NCBI RefSeq assembly: GCF_003966145.1
Contig: NZ_RXNR01000041.1
Span: 1-34,356, forward strand
Direction of reading: 5' to 3'
Length of the DNA: 34,356 bases
Source of the DNA: Lysinibacillus telephonicus
GTDB lineage: Bacteria; Bacillota; Bacilli; Bacillales_A; Planococcaceae
Position numbers and translations under genes: made by a program. This document shows, piece by piece, positions 14,421 through 24,158 of this stretch. The notes below the pieces were generated by a model. That model ran no database searches. It had not been told where the DNA came from and saw nothing but the letters and a program-made list of their open reading frames with translations. Numbering within the stretch: the stretch's first letter is position 1; every line of letters begins with the position of its first letter.

Positions 14421-15425
14421 TTACAGTTCTTCTTGGAAATAGATTTTATAAAACTTTCTATTTGTTGCTTCATCATAGCCAACTTCAATAAGTTCATCTA
14501 CTTGCTCTATATCACGGACATTTACTTGAATTTCAATATTTGAATCAAGTTTTATTTTGCGTTTATAATTTTTTTCAGCCTTTTCAATTGCACTGTCGGA
14601 AATGACTGTTTCATAAGGCTTTACCGAATTAACAATGATGTCTTTCTGTGCCGGATCTACCTTTTCGAATACTGTGTCGATATAGTCACTTACTTGGAAT
14701 TCTTCTTCATTTCGAAAATAATCGAGTGTTTTGTTTAATAGTCCTAACTTTTCAGTGTTTGTAAAACTTTCCTCTTTCAAAATATATTTTTTACATTCTG
14801 TTAATGCTAAATTCGTTTTATGATAATGTTCATCCGCTACTTTAACCTTTAAAAAACGCTCCTGCCAGTAGACAATATCTTCTTTTCTTTTTGTTTTAAT
14901 ATAGACTTGAGGGGATGCGTCTGCCCCCATATCTACGATAACGGCCATATTATTGATTTTTTTAACATTGATGCCGTCGATGCCACTCACAATCATTTTG
15001 TTTTGTTCATTTCTTACATCTAAAAACATTTCTTTTTCATCAATTTTCACAATAGCAATAACCTTTTTTACCTCTGTTGCCATTGAACAGTTTTCGAATA
15101 ATCCAATAAATAGTTCACCGTTTTTAATATTCGGGTGTTGGGATGCACTATGTAAATGGGTAGCGATATTTTTCGACTGTTCAAGAAAACTATTTTCAGA
15201 ATCAAAAATAGATTTCACATATGTATATACTTCATTTAATCCAATATTTGTCTCGTGAAAGAATTCGTATTGCTGATCCCAATCAATTTTATTAAAAGCT
15301 AATTGAGTAAAGGCTGCTTCCAGCATGACTTCGGGGCGAGAAAAAGATTCCTCTCCCAAAACAAGCGTATCGCTTACATAATGAACGACATATTGCCCTA
15401 ATTTACTTTCACTTACTTCTAGCAT
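14421..15425 (-). CDS. 37-kDa nucleoid-associated protein family (NA37/NdpA)
   Basis: A 334-residue soluble protein with the pattern of the NA37 family (E. coli YejK/NdpA): 'FLEQSKNIATHLHSASQHPNI' followed by 'GELFIGLFENC', then 'VIAIVKIDEKEMFLDV', and 'IVYWQERFLKVKVADEHYHKT', then a mostly helical C-terminal part. Such proteins associate with the nucleoid; several are linked to mobile elements, but their biochemical role is poorly defined. The ATG at 15425 has GAAGGTG upstream; in-frame TTG 15440 and GTG 15434 lie within or before that site. It stands alone, bounded by a terminator on one side and a long AT-rich region on the other. Confidence 0.82.
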   Translation of the reverse strand: MLEVSESKLGQYVVHYVSDTLVLGEESFSRPEVMLEAAFTQLAFNKIDWDQQYEFFHETNIGLNEVYTYVKSIFDSENSFLEQSKNIATHLHSASQHPNIKNGELFIGLFENCSMATEVKKVIAIVKIDEKEMFLDVRNEQNKMIVSGIDGINVKKINNMAVIVDMGADASPQVYIKTKRKEDIVYWQERFLKVKVADEHYHKTNLALTECKKYILKEESFTNTEKLGLLNKTLDYFRNEEEFQVSDYIDTVFEKVDPAQKDIIVNSVKPYETVISDSAIEKAEKNYKRKIKLDSNIEIQVNVRDIEQVDELIEVGYDEATNRKFYKIYFQEEL

Positions 15426-15440
15426 AAACTTCACCTTCAA

Positions 15441-16460
15441 ATCATTAGTTGTAGATAATTTACCATATCATATACTTCAGCATATTTTCATGTATTTTCT
15501 TCTCGTAAAAATTTCCACAAAACGATTTCTTTTATAATTCATTTCATTCATATTTTTGGGGAATTTTCAAGGTAATTATTTTTACAATGTTTGTTTCCAA
15601 AAAGTTAGATAGATTTAGTAAATATCTCCTAATACTTGCTGGTTAAACCCTATTAATTTTTATAAGAAAACATAACCTCTACCAAAATAATGAAATTTAT
15701 ACTTTTAGAACCAAATAGATGTAATTTAATTCCAATCTAAATATGATATAAAATTATAAATTGGGTAATTTTCCTCAATTTATCCACTTTGGTTAAAATT
15801 GATCAAACCGGTTTAATTATAATTTAAATTGATTTATTTAAACTGTTGTACATGTGGCTTGAAGAAGATTGTCAAGTACATTTTTCTGTAAAACAATGTG
15901 TATTATTGCATTATTTTGTAAAATTAGGACAAAAATATCTTGTTTTCCTTTATATAAAAATACTATTATAAGAAATATTAATTATACATGTTTTGTTATA
16001 AATATAATTTGATGACAGCATCCATTCTTTTTTATAGACAGTGTATAATTACCTATTTTTTTAACAAATTAATGATTCAAAAGTTATGTTCCTGTTATGG
16101 GGTTTTTAGGGACTAAAGTATTTTTAATATTTTCACAATTGAAAGGGGGTGAGGATTTTTTATTGAAAGTCTGTGATCGTTGCTACGATATATCTACTTT
16201 TATTTTTGATAGATTGTATGGCTGATGAATCACGAAAGTTAGGTAATAGTCGAACTGAAGAGAAATAAATTTGTACATATTCAGGTGGATAATATACTAA
16301 TCAATCAACACTATCAAGGTAGATAATTCGTTATGGATAAGTGCTATGAAAACTTTAGAGAAGGGGATACACCTTCGACTTCAGTTTTTTGAATTTTCTT
16401 ATTTAAGGGAAAATTTTTGTTTGGAAACTTTGTTACTAGTACTTATCTAATCAAAGAGCT
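15441..16460. other. 1-kb AT-rich region before the surface-protein gene
   Basis: No recognisable gene or known riboswitch. A TATAAT at about 16046-16051 could be a -10 element, without a good -35. TTGAAAGGGGGTGAGG at about 16140 resembles a ribosome site and precedes a 20-codon frame (TTG start, containing CxxC), which is too short to call. Possible uses are a long untranslated leader or decayed sequence. The hairpin at 16349-16390 is listed separately. Confidence 0.5.
16349..16390 (+). terminator. Terminator-like hairpin in the leader region
   Basis: AAAACT (16349-16354) pairs with AGTTTT (16383-16388), and inside it GAAGG pairs with CCTTC across a small loop; the middle of the stem is imperfect. 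Six T residues follow. It could end a short leader transcript or act as an attenuator about 540 bases ahead of the surface-protein gene. Confidence 0.45.
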
Positions 16461-16930
16461 TTGAAGGGGGTGAAACATAGCTGCTTAAGGCTTAATACTA
16501 ACTCCTATGGTTTAGCTTGGCAGAAAATAATTAATATGATAGAAAAAACCCGGAATAATTCTAAGGCACGCTTCCTCTTAAAGATATTCAAGCAATGTCT
16601 AATATCTGAAAAGAGAATGTTTTTACATACGGGAGTAAACAAAATCTATCTCTACCGTATTAATGCTGACGAAACAGTCAAAGTTGAAGCAACATTACTG
16701 GCGCTGCCGACAACACTGTAATTTCTCCGGATGGATTGAAATTTACTACTCTTATGTAGCAGACAGAAATGCAATCATAGGTTTTTCTGAACGAAATAGA
16801 AATCTTTATGTTTTCAGAAAAGGTAAACAGACAAGCTCTTTCACTCTATTATCTGCCTATGGTTTGCAAGGGGGAATTTCTATTAATTGGAGACATAGAG
16901 TAAAAATCAATAATGAAGGAGGGAGTAATA
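16461..16930 (+). other. Decayed or non-coding stretch with short overlapping frames
   Basis: An 86-codon frame (TTG 16461, AAGGGGGTGA inside) and a 92-codon frame (16663-16941) overlap and resemble nothing I know. Around 16650-16755 the peptides 'RINADETVKVE' and, after a frame change, 'NITGAADNTVISPDGLKFTTLM' read like consecutive pieces of one protein, so this may be a frameshifted remnant. Confidence is low. Confidence 0.3.
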
Positions 16931-18253
16931 TTGAGGATTAAGGCGACATCTGGTAAGTTATTTAAAATATTTGTTATCTCTATAATTATTATCTCTAATA
17001 GTTTGATTTATCCGATTGGTTTTACAAAGACCGAAGCAGCAACTTCAGATAGCAATGTTTGGCTGACTTACAAGATTGATGAGTTCTCTAGGGATACTAT
17101 CGGTCAATTGTTTGATGTATTAGGTTCCGCTGAAGTTCCTGATGGGGAAAGTTTTATACGATTGACACCAGCAGAAACATTGCAAAGTGGAGCTGTAATT
17201 ACGAAAAATAATTTTTGTCCCAAAGACAATTATTCTTTCAGTACGGCCTTTTCATTTAAAATGAGTAATCAAAGTCCTGATGGTCCGAGTGACGGATTAA
17301 CATTTACACTTCAGAGTAATCCAACTAATCCGTTAACTAATGGAGGTGGTATAGGTATTCATGGTACTGCACCGAGTTTTTCGGTAAAGTACGATACCTT
17401 TAAAAACGAAGTCTATAATGATCCATCAGAAAATAATATTGCAATTACAACAAATGGGGTAATGCAAAATAATAATTCTGATTGGTATACGGATTTGAAC
17501 CAAGTTACATCCGGTGATACGAGTTATGTCTTGTCTGACGGAACTCAATATTATACTTGGATTGATTATGATGGTTTAAGTCAGAATGTTCAGATTCGTT
17601 TAGGCACATCCCCGGATAGATCAAGTTCTGATTTAGTCCTAGATGTTAACAATATAGATCTTGGTACTATATTTGATGGGGATCGTTATTATGCCAGCTT
17701 TACAGGAACAACAGGATCTCCTAATTATGAGACTCATGATATCTATAATTGGTATTTTGTAAATCGATACGAACCTATTGAAACACTAAATCCGCAAAAC
17801 GACTATAGACAAGCACCGAGCAGCTTGGAAATAGTGGCAGATACTGATGCAGAAACGGGATTATATAATGCTACGGCAACTTTATTAGACCCATTGGGTA
17901 ACCCGGTTCAAGGAGCAACTTTAGATAGTTTTACTTCTTCAAATGGGGAGCTAATGGGACCGAATGGTGAGGCTATAACGGATCTAGAATCAGATGTAGA
18001 CGGAAAGATAAGTGCAATGATAAGAAATGTTGGTCATTCTCAAGACATTACGCTCTCAGCTAATTTCGATTGCTTTACTGATTCTACAACATTTACAACA
18101 ACAAACCAGCCGCCAACTGCACCGGATGATACAAAGACGACTGGGGTAAATGAGCCGGTTTCAGGGCAAGTAGATGGACAAGATCTAGATGGTGACAATT
18201 TGACTTATCAAACAGGAAGCGAGCCTAGTAATGGTATAGTAGTTGTTAATTAG
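16931..18253 (+). CDS. Part 1 of the adhesin: secreted lectin-like fragment
   Basis: 440 residues from TTG 16931. A basic start and a hydrophobic core ('LFKIFVISIIIISNSLIYPI') end at a likely cleavage near 'TEAATS'. Next comes a bacterial L-type (legume-like) lectin domain with 'YSFSTAFSFKMSNQSPDGPS', 'DGLTFTLQS', 'GGGIGIHG' and 'SVKYDTF', the standard order of that fold. Then an Ig-like segment ('ATATLLDPLGNPVQGATLD') and the first half of a cadherin-like domain ('PPTAPDDTKTTGVNEPVSG') that breaks off at 'GIVVVN'. This part could be expressed and secreted, but it lacks a wall anchor. Confidence 0.75.
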   Translation: MRIKATSGKLFKIFVISIIIISNSLIYPIGFTKTEAATSDSNVWLTYKIDEFSRDTIGQLFDVLGSAEVPDGESFIRLTPAETLQSGAVITKNNFCPKDNYSFSTAFSFKMSNQSPDGPSDGLTFTLQSNPTNPLTNGGGIGIHGTAPSFSVKYDTFKNEVYNDPSENNIAITTNGVMQNNNSDWYTDLNQVTSGDTSYVLSDGTQYYTWIDYDGLSQNVQIRLGTSPDRSSSDLVLDVNNIDLGTIFDGDRYYASFTGTTGSPNYETHDIYNWYFVNRYEPIETLNPQNDYRQAPSSLEIVADTDAETGLYNATATLLDPLGNPVQGATLDSFTSSNGELMGPNGEAITDLESDVDGKISAMIRNVGHSQDITLSANFDCFTDSTTFTTTNQPPTAPDDTKTTGVNEPVSGQVDGQDLDGDNLTYQTGSEPSNGIVVVN

Positions 18254-19522
18254 GATGGTTCATGGACATATACTCCTAATAAAGACTTTATTGGAGACGA
18301 TACATTTACTGTCATAATAAATGATGGATTTGGTGGGACAAAAGAATCAACAATTACTATCCATGTTGACCCTAGCCCTGTTCCAGATCCAGATCCATTA
18401 GCATGTCCCGCACCAGTAGCGTTGATTAACGGTAGTTTTGAGGAATTGGCATATTCGCCTGATGATCCAAGAACTCCTACTGGACCAGGGTGGACTGGTA
18501 TACAGGATGAATATATACCAGGATGGCAGACAACCGATTCAACTGGTAGATTTGACATTTTTGTTAAAAGTTTAATGGATAAACTTCCAGATGGTGCTCG
18601 TGATAAACACGAGGTTATTCATGGTCAGCAGTTTGCTGAAATGAATAGCTTTGAGAACGCAACTTTATATCAAGATGTTCAAACTACTCCTGGACAAACC
18701 ATTTATTGGCGCTTAGCTCATAAAGGTAGATATGGTGAAGACACGATGGGTGTGAAGATTGGTTCTAACACAACTGCACCAGAAAATCTTCCGATAGTAC
18801 AAACAATGTCAACAGATAAAGACGCTTGGAACTATTATACGGGAACTTATACTGTTCCAGCCGGTCAAACAGTAACACGTTTTGGTTTTGAAGCCATTTC
18901 TTCAGCCACTGGTGACATAAGAGCCGGTAATTTCATAGACGATATTTTCCTTGGCACAGAACCATGTGTTGTTGCAGAGAAAACCGTTTCACCACAAGGA
19001 GAAGTTTTTGAAGGTCAAGAGTTAACGTATGAAGTAACAACGAAAAATGGCGGCGGAGATGTTGCAGCTAATACAGTTTTTGAAGATGCGATTCCGGAAG
19101 GTACAGAGTACGTTCCAGGCTCATTAAAAATTACAAATGGTCCTAGCGCGGGTGATCTGACGGATGTAACCGGAGACGATGCAGGTTACTTTGATACAGT
19201 CAATAACAAAGTTGTCGTTGAGTTGGGTGAACTCGCGAACACAGTGAATTTACCAGACGGAATTACCGTTCAGTTTAAAGTGAAAACATTAACAACTGAA
19301 ATGAATAAATTAGTTGCCAACAAGGCAATTATCAACTATGACAATCTATTAACAAACGAACAAGAAGCAACAGAATCAAATGAAACGACAAGCACAGTTC
19401 TTCCTTCAGAAGAAATCAATGCATGCCTCGCACCTGTAGCATTGGTGAATGGTAGTTTTGAAGAACCTCCTGCAAGAATGCCAGGGGATACAGGTTCACC
19501 GGGAGCTGAACATGCTTGGTAA
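18254..19522 (+). pseudogene. Part 2 of the adhesin: between the two stops
   Basis: The sequence continues in frame with 'DGSWTYTPNKDFIGDDTFTV', the second half of the cadherin-like domain, then a 'CPAPVALINGSFEE' module and a DUF11-like domain ('AEKTVSPQGEVFEGQELTYE'). It ends at TAA 19520 inside the repeat of the same module. An internal ATG at 18422 opens 366 codons, but it has no ribosome site or signal peptide, so independent translation is unlikely. Confidence 0.75.
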
Positions 19523-20410
19523 TATTTTTATGAGGATGAAGTTCCAGGTTGGAAAACATCGGCTTCGGATAAATTTATTCAAATTATGAAAAATGAATTT
19601 ATCTATAACGGCTACAAAATAAACCCTCCTGATGGGAATCAATATGCTGAATTAAATGCTGAACAAGTATCTACGTTATATCAAGATGTAAATACAACTC
19701 CAGGGCAAACCATTTATTGGCGTTTAGCACATAAGGGTCTCTTAGGTGTAGATACAATGGCATTACAAATAGGTTCAACAGATATACCATTGGAAGATTT
19801 ACCGGTCATACAGGAAATAAGTGATGGGAATTCTGAATGGGGGTATTATTCAGGAACTTATACAGTACCAGCTGGTCAAACAACAACGAGATTTGCTTTT
19901 AAATCTATAAGTGCAGAAGGTGGAAATCAACGATTTGGAAATTTATTAGACGATATCTTCCTAGGCACAGAACCATGTGTTGTTGCAGAAAAAACTGTCT
20001 CACCACAAGGGGAAGTTCACCCAGGTGATGAGTTAACATATGAAATAACTGCGAAAAACAATGGTGGAGACATTGCGGCAAACGCTATATTTGAAGATGC
20101 CATTCCTGCAGGTACTGAATATGTTCCAGGCTCGTTAAAAATTACAAACGGCCCTGGCGCAGGTGATTTGACAGACGCACAAGATGCCGATGCAGGCTAT
20201 TTCGACGCTGAAAATAATAAAATCATTGTTACATTAGGCGATCTGCCAAACACAGGCACTTTACCGAATGGCGTTACCGTACAGTTTAAAGTAAAAGCAT
20301 TAGTTAGTGATACGATTAGTGAGATTCGCAATCAGGCTCAAATCAACTATGACAATCTATTAACGAATGAAAATGAACAAATTGACTCAAATGAGACGAC
20401 TACATCACTT
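18399..20410 (+). repeat. Two ~1-kb tandem modules in the adhesin
   Basis: Module 1 starts near 18399 and module 2 near 19419, a shift of about 1,010-1,020 bases. Both contain 'NGSFEE', 'TLYQDV', 'TPGQTIYWRLAHKG', 'YSGTYTVPAGQT'-like and 'LGTEPCVVAEKTVSPQGEV' segments, with stretches of near-identical DNA such as around 18953-19010 and 19965-20020. Confidence 0.8.
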
Positions 20411-23365
20411 ACTATGCTGAACCCTGTTCTCGATTCAAAGAAAACGTCAACGATTTTAGAAAAAGCTGACGGAAACACGGATACAGAACATCCAGAAGTA
20501 GGAGACACTCTACTTTACACTATTTCAACGCAAAATACTGTCGCAAATAGTATCGTAAAAAATATGGTCATTTCCGACAAATTGCCAGAAGGGCTTGAAT
20601 ATGTCCCAGGTACATTAGAAGTGGACGGAGTGGGTGTTTCAGATGCTGAAGACGGTGACAAGGGGCATTTTGTAGACGGCATATTCACAGGGGAATTTGG
20701 CGACATTTTGGATACATCAGCACATACAATAGAATTCCAGGTTAAAGTAGGGGCTGGTCAGGCTGGTAAAGATATTATCAATACAGCCACTATCTCTGGT
20801 GACAATCTGCTTGTGCCAAGTAATCCGCAAACAGTCGTAAAAGTTTACCCACGTCTTCCAGTGCTTGAATCGGTTAAAACGGTAAGCAATTTGGAAGAAG
20901 GCAAAGTAACCTATGAAGTGGGCGACACAGTTGTGTATACAATTAAAACCCGCAATACAGTGTCTGAAGGCGAAGTGAAAAACTTAACAATTAGTGACAC
21001 TTTACCAGAAGGACTTGAATATGTTGCGGGCAGCTTGAAAGTCGATGGACAGACTGCTACAGATAACCAAGGTGATGACAAAGGTTATGTAGATAATAAT
21101 ACTGTGGTTGGTGAATTTGGTAATGTCACAGATACAGAGTGGCATACAGTAGAATTCAAAGCGACCATAGCATCTGGACAATCGCAGAACACGATTCAAA
21201 ACATTGCCACTGCTGATGGTGATAATATTGATCAACCAGATACTGCAGAAGAAACAGTTAAAGTGGATCCAAAAAAACCAAATCTTTTTTCTAAGAAAAC
21301 GGCAAGCATATCTGAAAAAGCCGAAGGTAATACGGATGTAGAACATCCAGAAGTAGGGGATACACTCCTTTACAAAATTACGACACAAAACACGGTAGAA
21401 GAAAGTCTTGTTCAAAATCTAGTTATCTCTGACAAGTTGCCAGAAGGGCTTGAATATGTCCCAGGTACATTGAAAGTAGATGGAGTACTTGTTTCAGACG
21501 AAGAAGATGAAGACGAAGGATATTTCGTAGATGGCACATTCACTGGACAAATTGGCAATGTAACGGATACGAACGAGCATACACTGGAATTTTTAGTGAA
21601 AGTAGCAGCTGGTCAAGCCGGTAAGGATATTTTAAATATCGCGACTATTTCTAGCGACAACGTGGATGAACCAAGTAATCCACAGACAGAAGTAAAAGTC
21701 TACCCACGCTTCCCAGTTCTTGAATCGGTCAAAACGGCTGAGAATTTAGTAGAAGGCAAAGCAACATATGAAGTGGGCGACACAATTGTCTATACAATTA
21801 AAACACGTAATACAGTTTCTGAAGGCGTAGTTGAGAACTTAACCATCTCAGATACTCTTCCAGAGGGACTAGAATACGTCGCAGGCAGCTTGAAAGTTGA
21901 TGGTCAGCCTGCCACAGATGCCAAAGATGAAGACAGCGGACATTTCGAAAATAACGTCATAATAGGACAATTTGGAGATGTTACAGATACAGAATGGCAT
22001 TCTGTTACCTTCGAAGCAAAAGTATTAACTGGACAATTTGGTAAGACGTTGACAAACACAGCGGTTGTTGATGGAGACAACATCGACAAACCAAATAATC
22101 CAACGACTGAAGTCCAAATTGAGAATGAACCAAAAGATCCAGAGCAACCAGGAAATGATAATAACAATCATGGTGGCGGCGGTGGTGGTAATGGTTCAAA
22201 TCCACCTCCTCCAACAGAAGAAGGCACAAATGCTGGTGAATTAAACAGCACGAAAGCAGTGTTTGATGCAAATGGTAATTCGATTAATGGCCAAAAGGTT
22301 AAAGTTGGCGATCAATTAATCTATAAAATCACTATAGAAAACGTAAAAAACGTGACAACTATCGTGAACAATGTAAAAGTGATCGATGACATTCCAGCAG
22401 GGTTAAGCTATGTACCAGGAACTTTAACGGTGAATGGTCAAGTAAAAGCTGATGATGCTGTGAATGGACAAGTGATAACAGTGGATGACATTGGCAGCCT
22501 AAAAGGCGGCGAAAAAGTAGAAGTAGCCTTTAAGGTCGTTGTAACAGAGGATGCGCAAGGCGAAATTACAAATGTCGCTAAGGTAGAAGGAACAGTTCCA
22601 GGCAAAAACTCAGGCGATCCAGATCAATCAATAGTTCCACAACATCCAGAAACAGAAATATACGTGCCAGCAGCTATCCAGTTAACAAAAACTGTTGATC
22701 AAGAAGTGGCACATGTAGGGGACATTGTGACATATACGATTGAAGTGAAAAACGGTGAAGCCGGTGGAGTATGGAACGGCGTAATCGAGGATCAGTTATC
22801 CGCTCATTTAGAGCTTGTCGCTAATTCAACAAAAATGAATGGTGAAGCACTCGATCATTCAGACGTCTGGAGCAACGGTCAACTAACTATTAACCCTGTC
22901 ACTTTAAAAGCAGGGGAAAAGGTAACCGTTACCTTCCAAGCGAAAATATTAGGAAGTGCGTTAAACAAAACAGTTGAAAATATCGCTGTGGTGTATGATC
23001 TAGATCAACCTTCAGACTCTATCACAACACCGCCGACAAAAACAGAAGTAGTACCGGTAGGCAGCGGTGGAAATTCAAATGGAGAAGGCAAAGATCAAAA
23101 CCAAAACAATGATGGCAGTACAAAAGGGGAAGGCAACATTACTGATAAAGAGGAAGAAATCTCTACAGGCAATGAAGACGCTGGATCGAATCCATCAAGC
23201 CCTGAGGTAGAAGGCTCATCAAAAGCAACAAAAGAAGAGGAAGAGCAACAAAAATTACCTCAAACAGGTCAAGAACAAACACGTTCAATGATGATGATTG
23301 GACTGCTCATGATTGCAATCGCGTTATTTGGTTTATTCAAGAGAAAAAGAACTCTTACAAAATAA
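19523..23365 (+). pseudogene. Part 3 of the adhesin: DUF11 repeats and LPXTG anchor
   Basis: Continues in frame with 'YFYEDEVPGWKTSASDKF' after the stop. It holds the rest of the second module, then DUF11-like repeats marked by 'LPEGLEYVPGTL' or 'LPEGLEYVAGSL', a linker 'NNNHGGGGGGNGSNPPPP', two diverged DUF11 domains, an acidic spacer, and the sorting signal 'LPQTGQ', hydrophobic 'MMMIGLLMIAIALFGLF' and 'KRKR'. The first internal ATG (19586, 1,259 codons) has no signal peptide or ribosome site, so this part could only reach the wall if upstream stops are suppressed. Confidence 0.8.
20428..22125 (+). repeat. Two tandem A-B pairs of DUF11 repeats (855-base period)
   Basis: Pair 1 spans about 20428-21280 and pair 2 about 21283-22125. 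GAACATCCAGAAGTAGG recurs at 20486 and 21341, giving a period of 855 bases (285 codons). Within a pair, A carries 'EHPEVGDTLLY' and B carries 'TYEVGDTxVYTIKTRNTVSEG'. The alternating order points to duplication of a two-domain unit. Confidence 0.82.
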
Positions 23366-23379
23366 TATTTAACTAAATT

Positions 23380-23420
23380 AGCACCTAAAAATAGATATTT
23401 TCTATTTTTAGGTGCTTTGT
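23380..23420 (+). terminator. Terminator of the adhesin gene
   Basis: Perfect 16-bp stem AGCACCTAAAAATAGA (23380-23395) with TCTATTTTTAGGTGCT (23401-23416), loop of five bases and T-rich sequence after it, 14 bases past the adhesin stop. Confidence 0.9.
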
Positions 23421-23607
23421 AGTTTTAATATATTCAGCTTCAGCTTTATACCTTGATACAATAGCAGTAGATAATTTTAGAAATTAACGAAGCTGAAGAA
23501 GCGTTTTTAGAGTTTATTTCCAAAAATTAATCTAGTTTTATACAATGAAACTTATCAATTATTTAAAACGTATAAATTATTAAAATAGTTGTGGAGGAAT
23601 CTATCAA

Positions 23608-23778
23608 TTGAAAAAAAGTAATGTAATCTATAATCTGATTGGAGCGATAGTTTGTTTTATATTGTTTGTGATAAGTATGTTTTACTCTGAACAAGTATCC
23701 ATGTTTATTTTATTAGGAATTGTTGGGTTGTCAGGTTTTTCTTATTTTATATATAAGCTTGTATTAAGTGTTCAATAA
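23608..23778 (+). CDS. Small two-segment membrane protein, 56 aa
   Basis: TTG start with GGAGGA upstream. The protein starts MKKSNVIYNLIGAIVCFILF and has two hydrophobic segments (about 8-26 and 31-53) joined by 'YSEQV', with charged residues only at the N-terminus and one Lys late in segment two. It is not recognisable by name. It stands alone after the adhesin terminator. The strong ribosome site and clean two-helix pattern argue for a real gene. Confidence 0.6.
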   Translation: MKKSNVIYNLIGAIVCFILFVISMFYSEQVSMFILLGIVGLSGFSYFIYKLVLSVQ

Positions 23779-24158
23779 TCTAAAAACCACTTGTTGAATG
23801 ATGTGAGATTATATAAATTGCAGAGTTAACCTGCAGTATATCAAATTAATCTACCTTTTAGTATTGTGACTTTGAAACGATTTAGTGCTAGTTATAAACA
23901 TACCATTTAATAATTATAAAATTCGACATGCATTCCTCTTTTTAGCCAATCACTACATCACTTACTGCCTTAAAAATAAATTTAAATGCAGTTTTATAGT
24001 ATTGAACATAAGATTCAAACTGCTTTTACTAATCTTCTAGTTGTGTCCCATCCATATATTCTGTATACATTAATGAATTTAGGTAGAGAATAAGCTATTA
24101 TTGACCGCTTGTTCCTTAAAGAATATAATTCCTATTTCAATAATTAAGGGGAAAGAAG
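23779..24158. other. Intergenic region before uvsE
   Basis: No gene seen. GCAGTTT (23988-23994) and AAACTGC (24017-24023), followed by TTTT, form a loose hairpin that could terminate transcription of the small membrane protein. No clear promoter stands out for uvsE. Confidence 0.5.

Larger units (their letters stand above)
16931..23365 (+). pseudogene. Giant lectin/DUF11 LPXTG surface adhesin gene split by two in-frame stops
   Basis: One continuous reading frame of 2,145 codons including stops runs from TTG 16931 to 23365, interrupted only by TAG (18251-18253) and TAA (19520-19522). No frameshift is needed: domains continue directly across both stops. Domain order is signal peptide, L-type lectin-like domain, bacterial Ig-like domain, cadherin-like domain (hit by stop 1), two modules beginning 'PVALxNGSFEE' each followed by a DUF11-like domain (stop 2 hits the second), four DUF11 repeats, a Gly/Pro/Asn-rich linker, two more DUF11-type domains, and 'LPQTGQ' with hydrophobic tail and 'KRKR'. 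The start is TTG 16931, with AAGGAGGG seven bases upstream. Intact, it would be a sortase-anchored adhesin. As written, only a secreted lectin fragment would be made unless the stops are read through. Confidence 0.85.

Noticed and set aside
16190-16240. CTGATGA followed closely by GAAA near 16220, hinting at a hammerhead ribozyme core
   Set aside because: Only a few bases separate the two core elements, so no stem II hairpin can form, and no matching stem I or III was found.
16020-16400. Possible c-di-GMP-I riboswitch ahead of the adhesin, as known for some Bacillus adhesins
   Set aside because: The conserved GACGCAAAGC-type and GGCAAACC-type segments are absent on inspection.
20428-22125. 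CRISPR-like array because of regular repetition
   Set aside because: The period is 855 bases, in frame, and encodes DUF11 domains; no short repeats with unique spacers exist in the window.
21002-22271. Several minus-strand frames within the adhesin repeats
   Set aside because: They recur at equivalent positions of each repeat and have no ribosome sites; they are shadows of the repeated plus-strand coding sequence.
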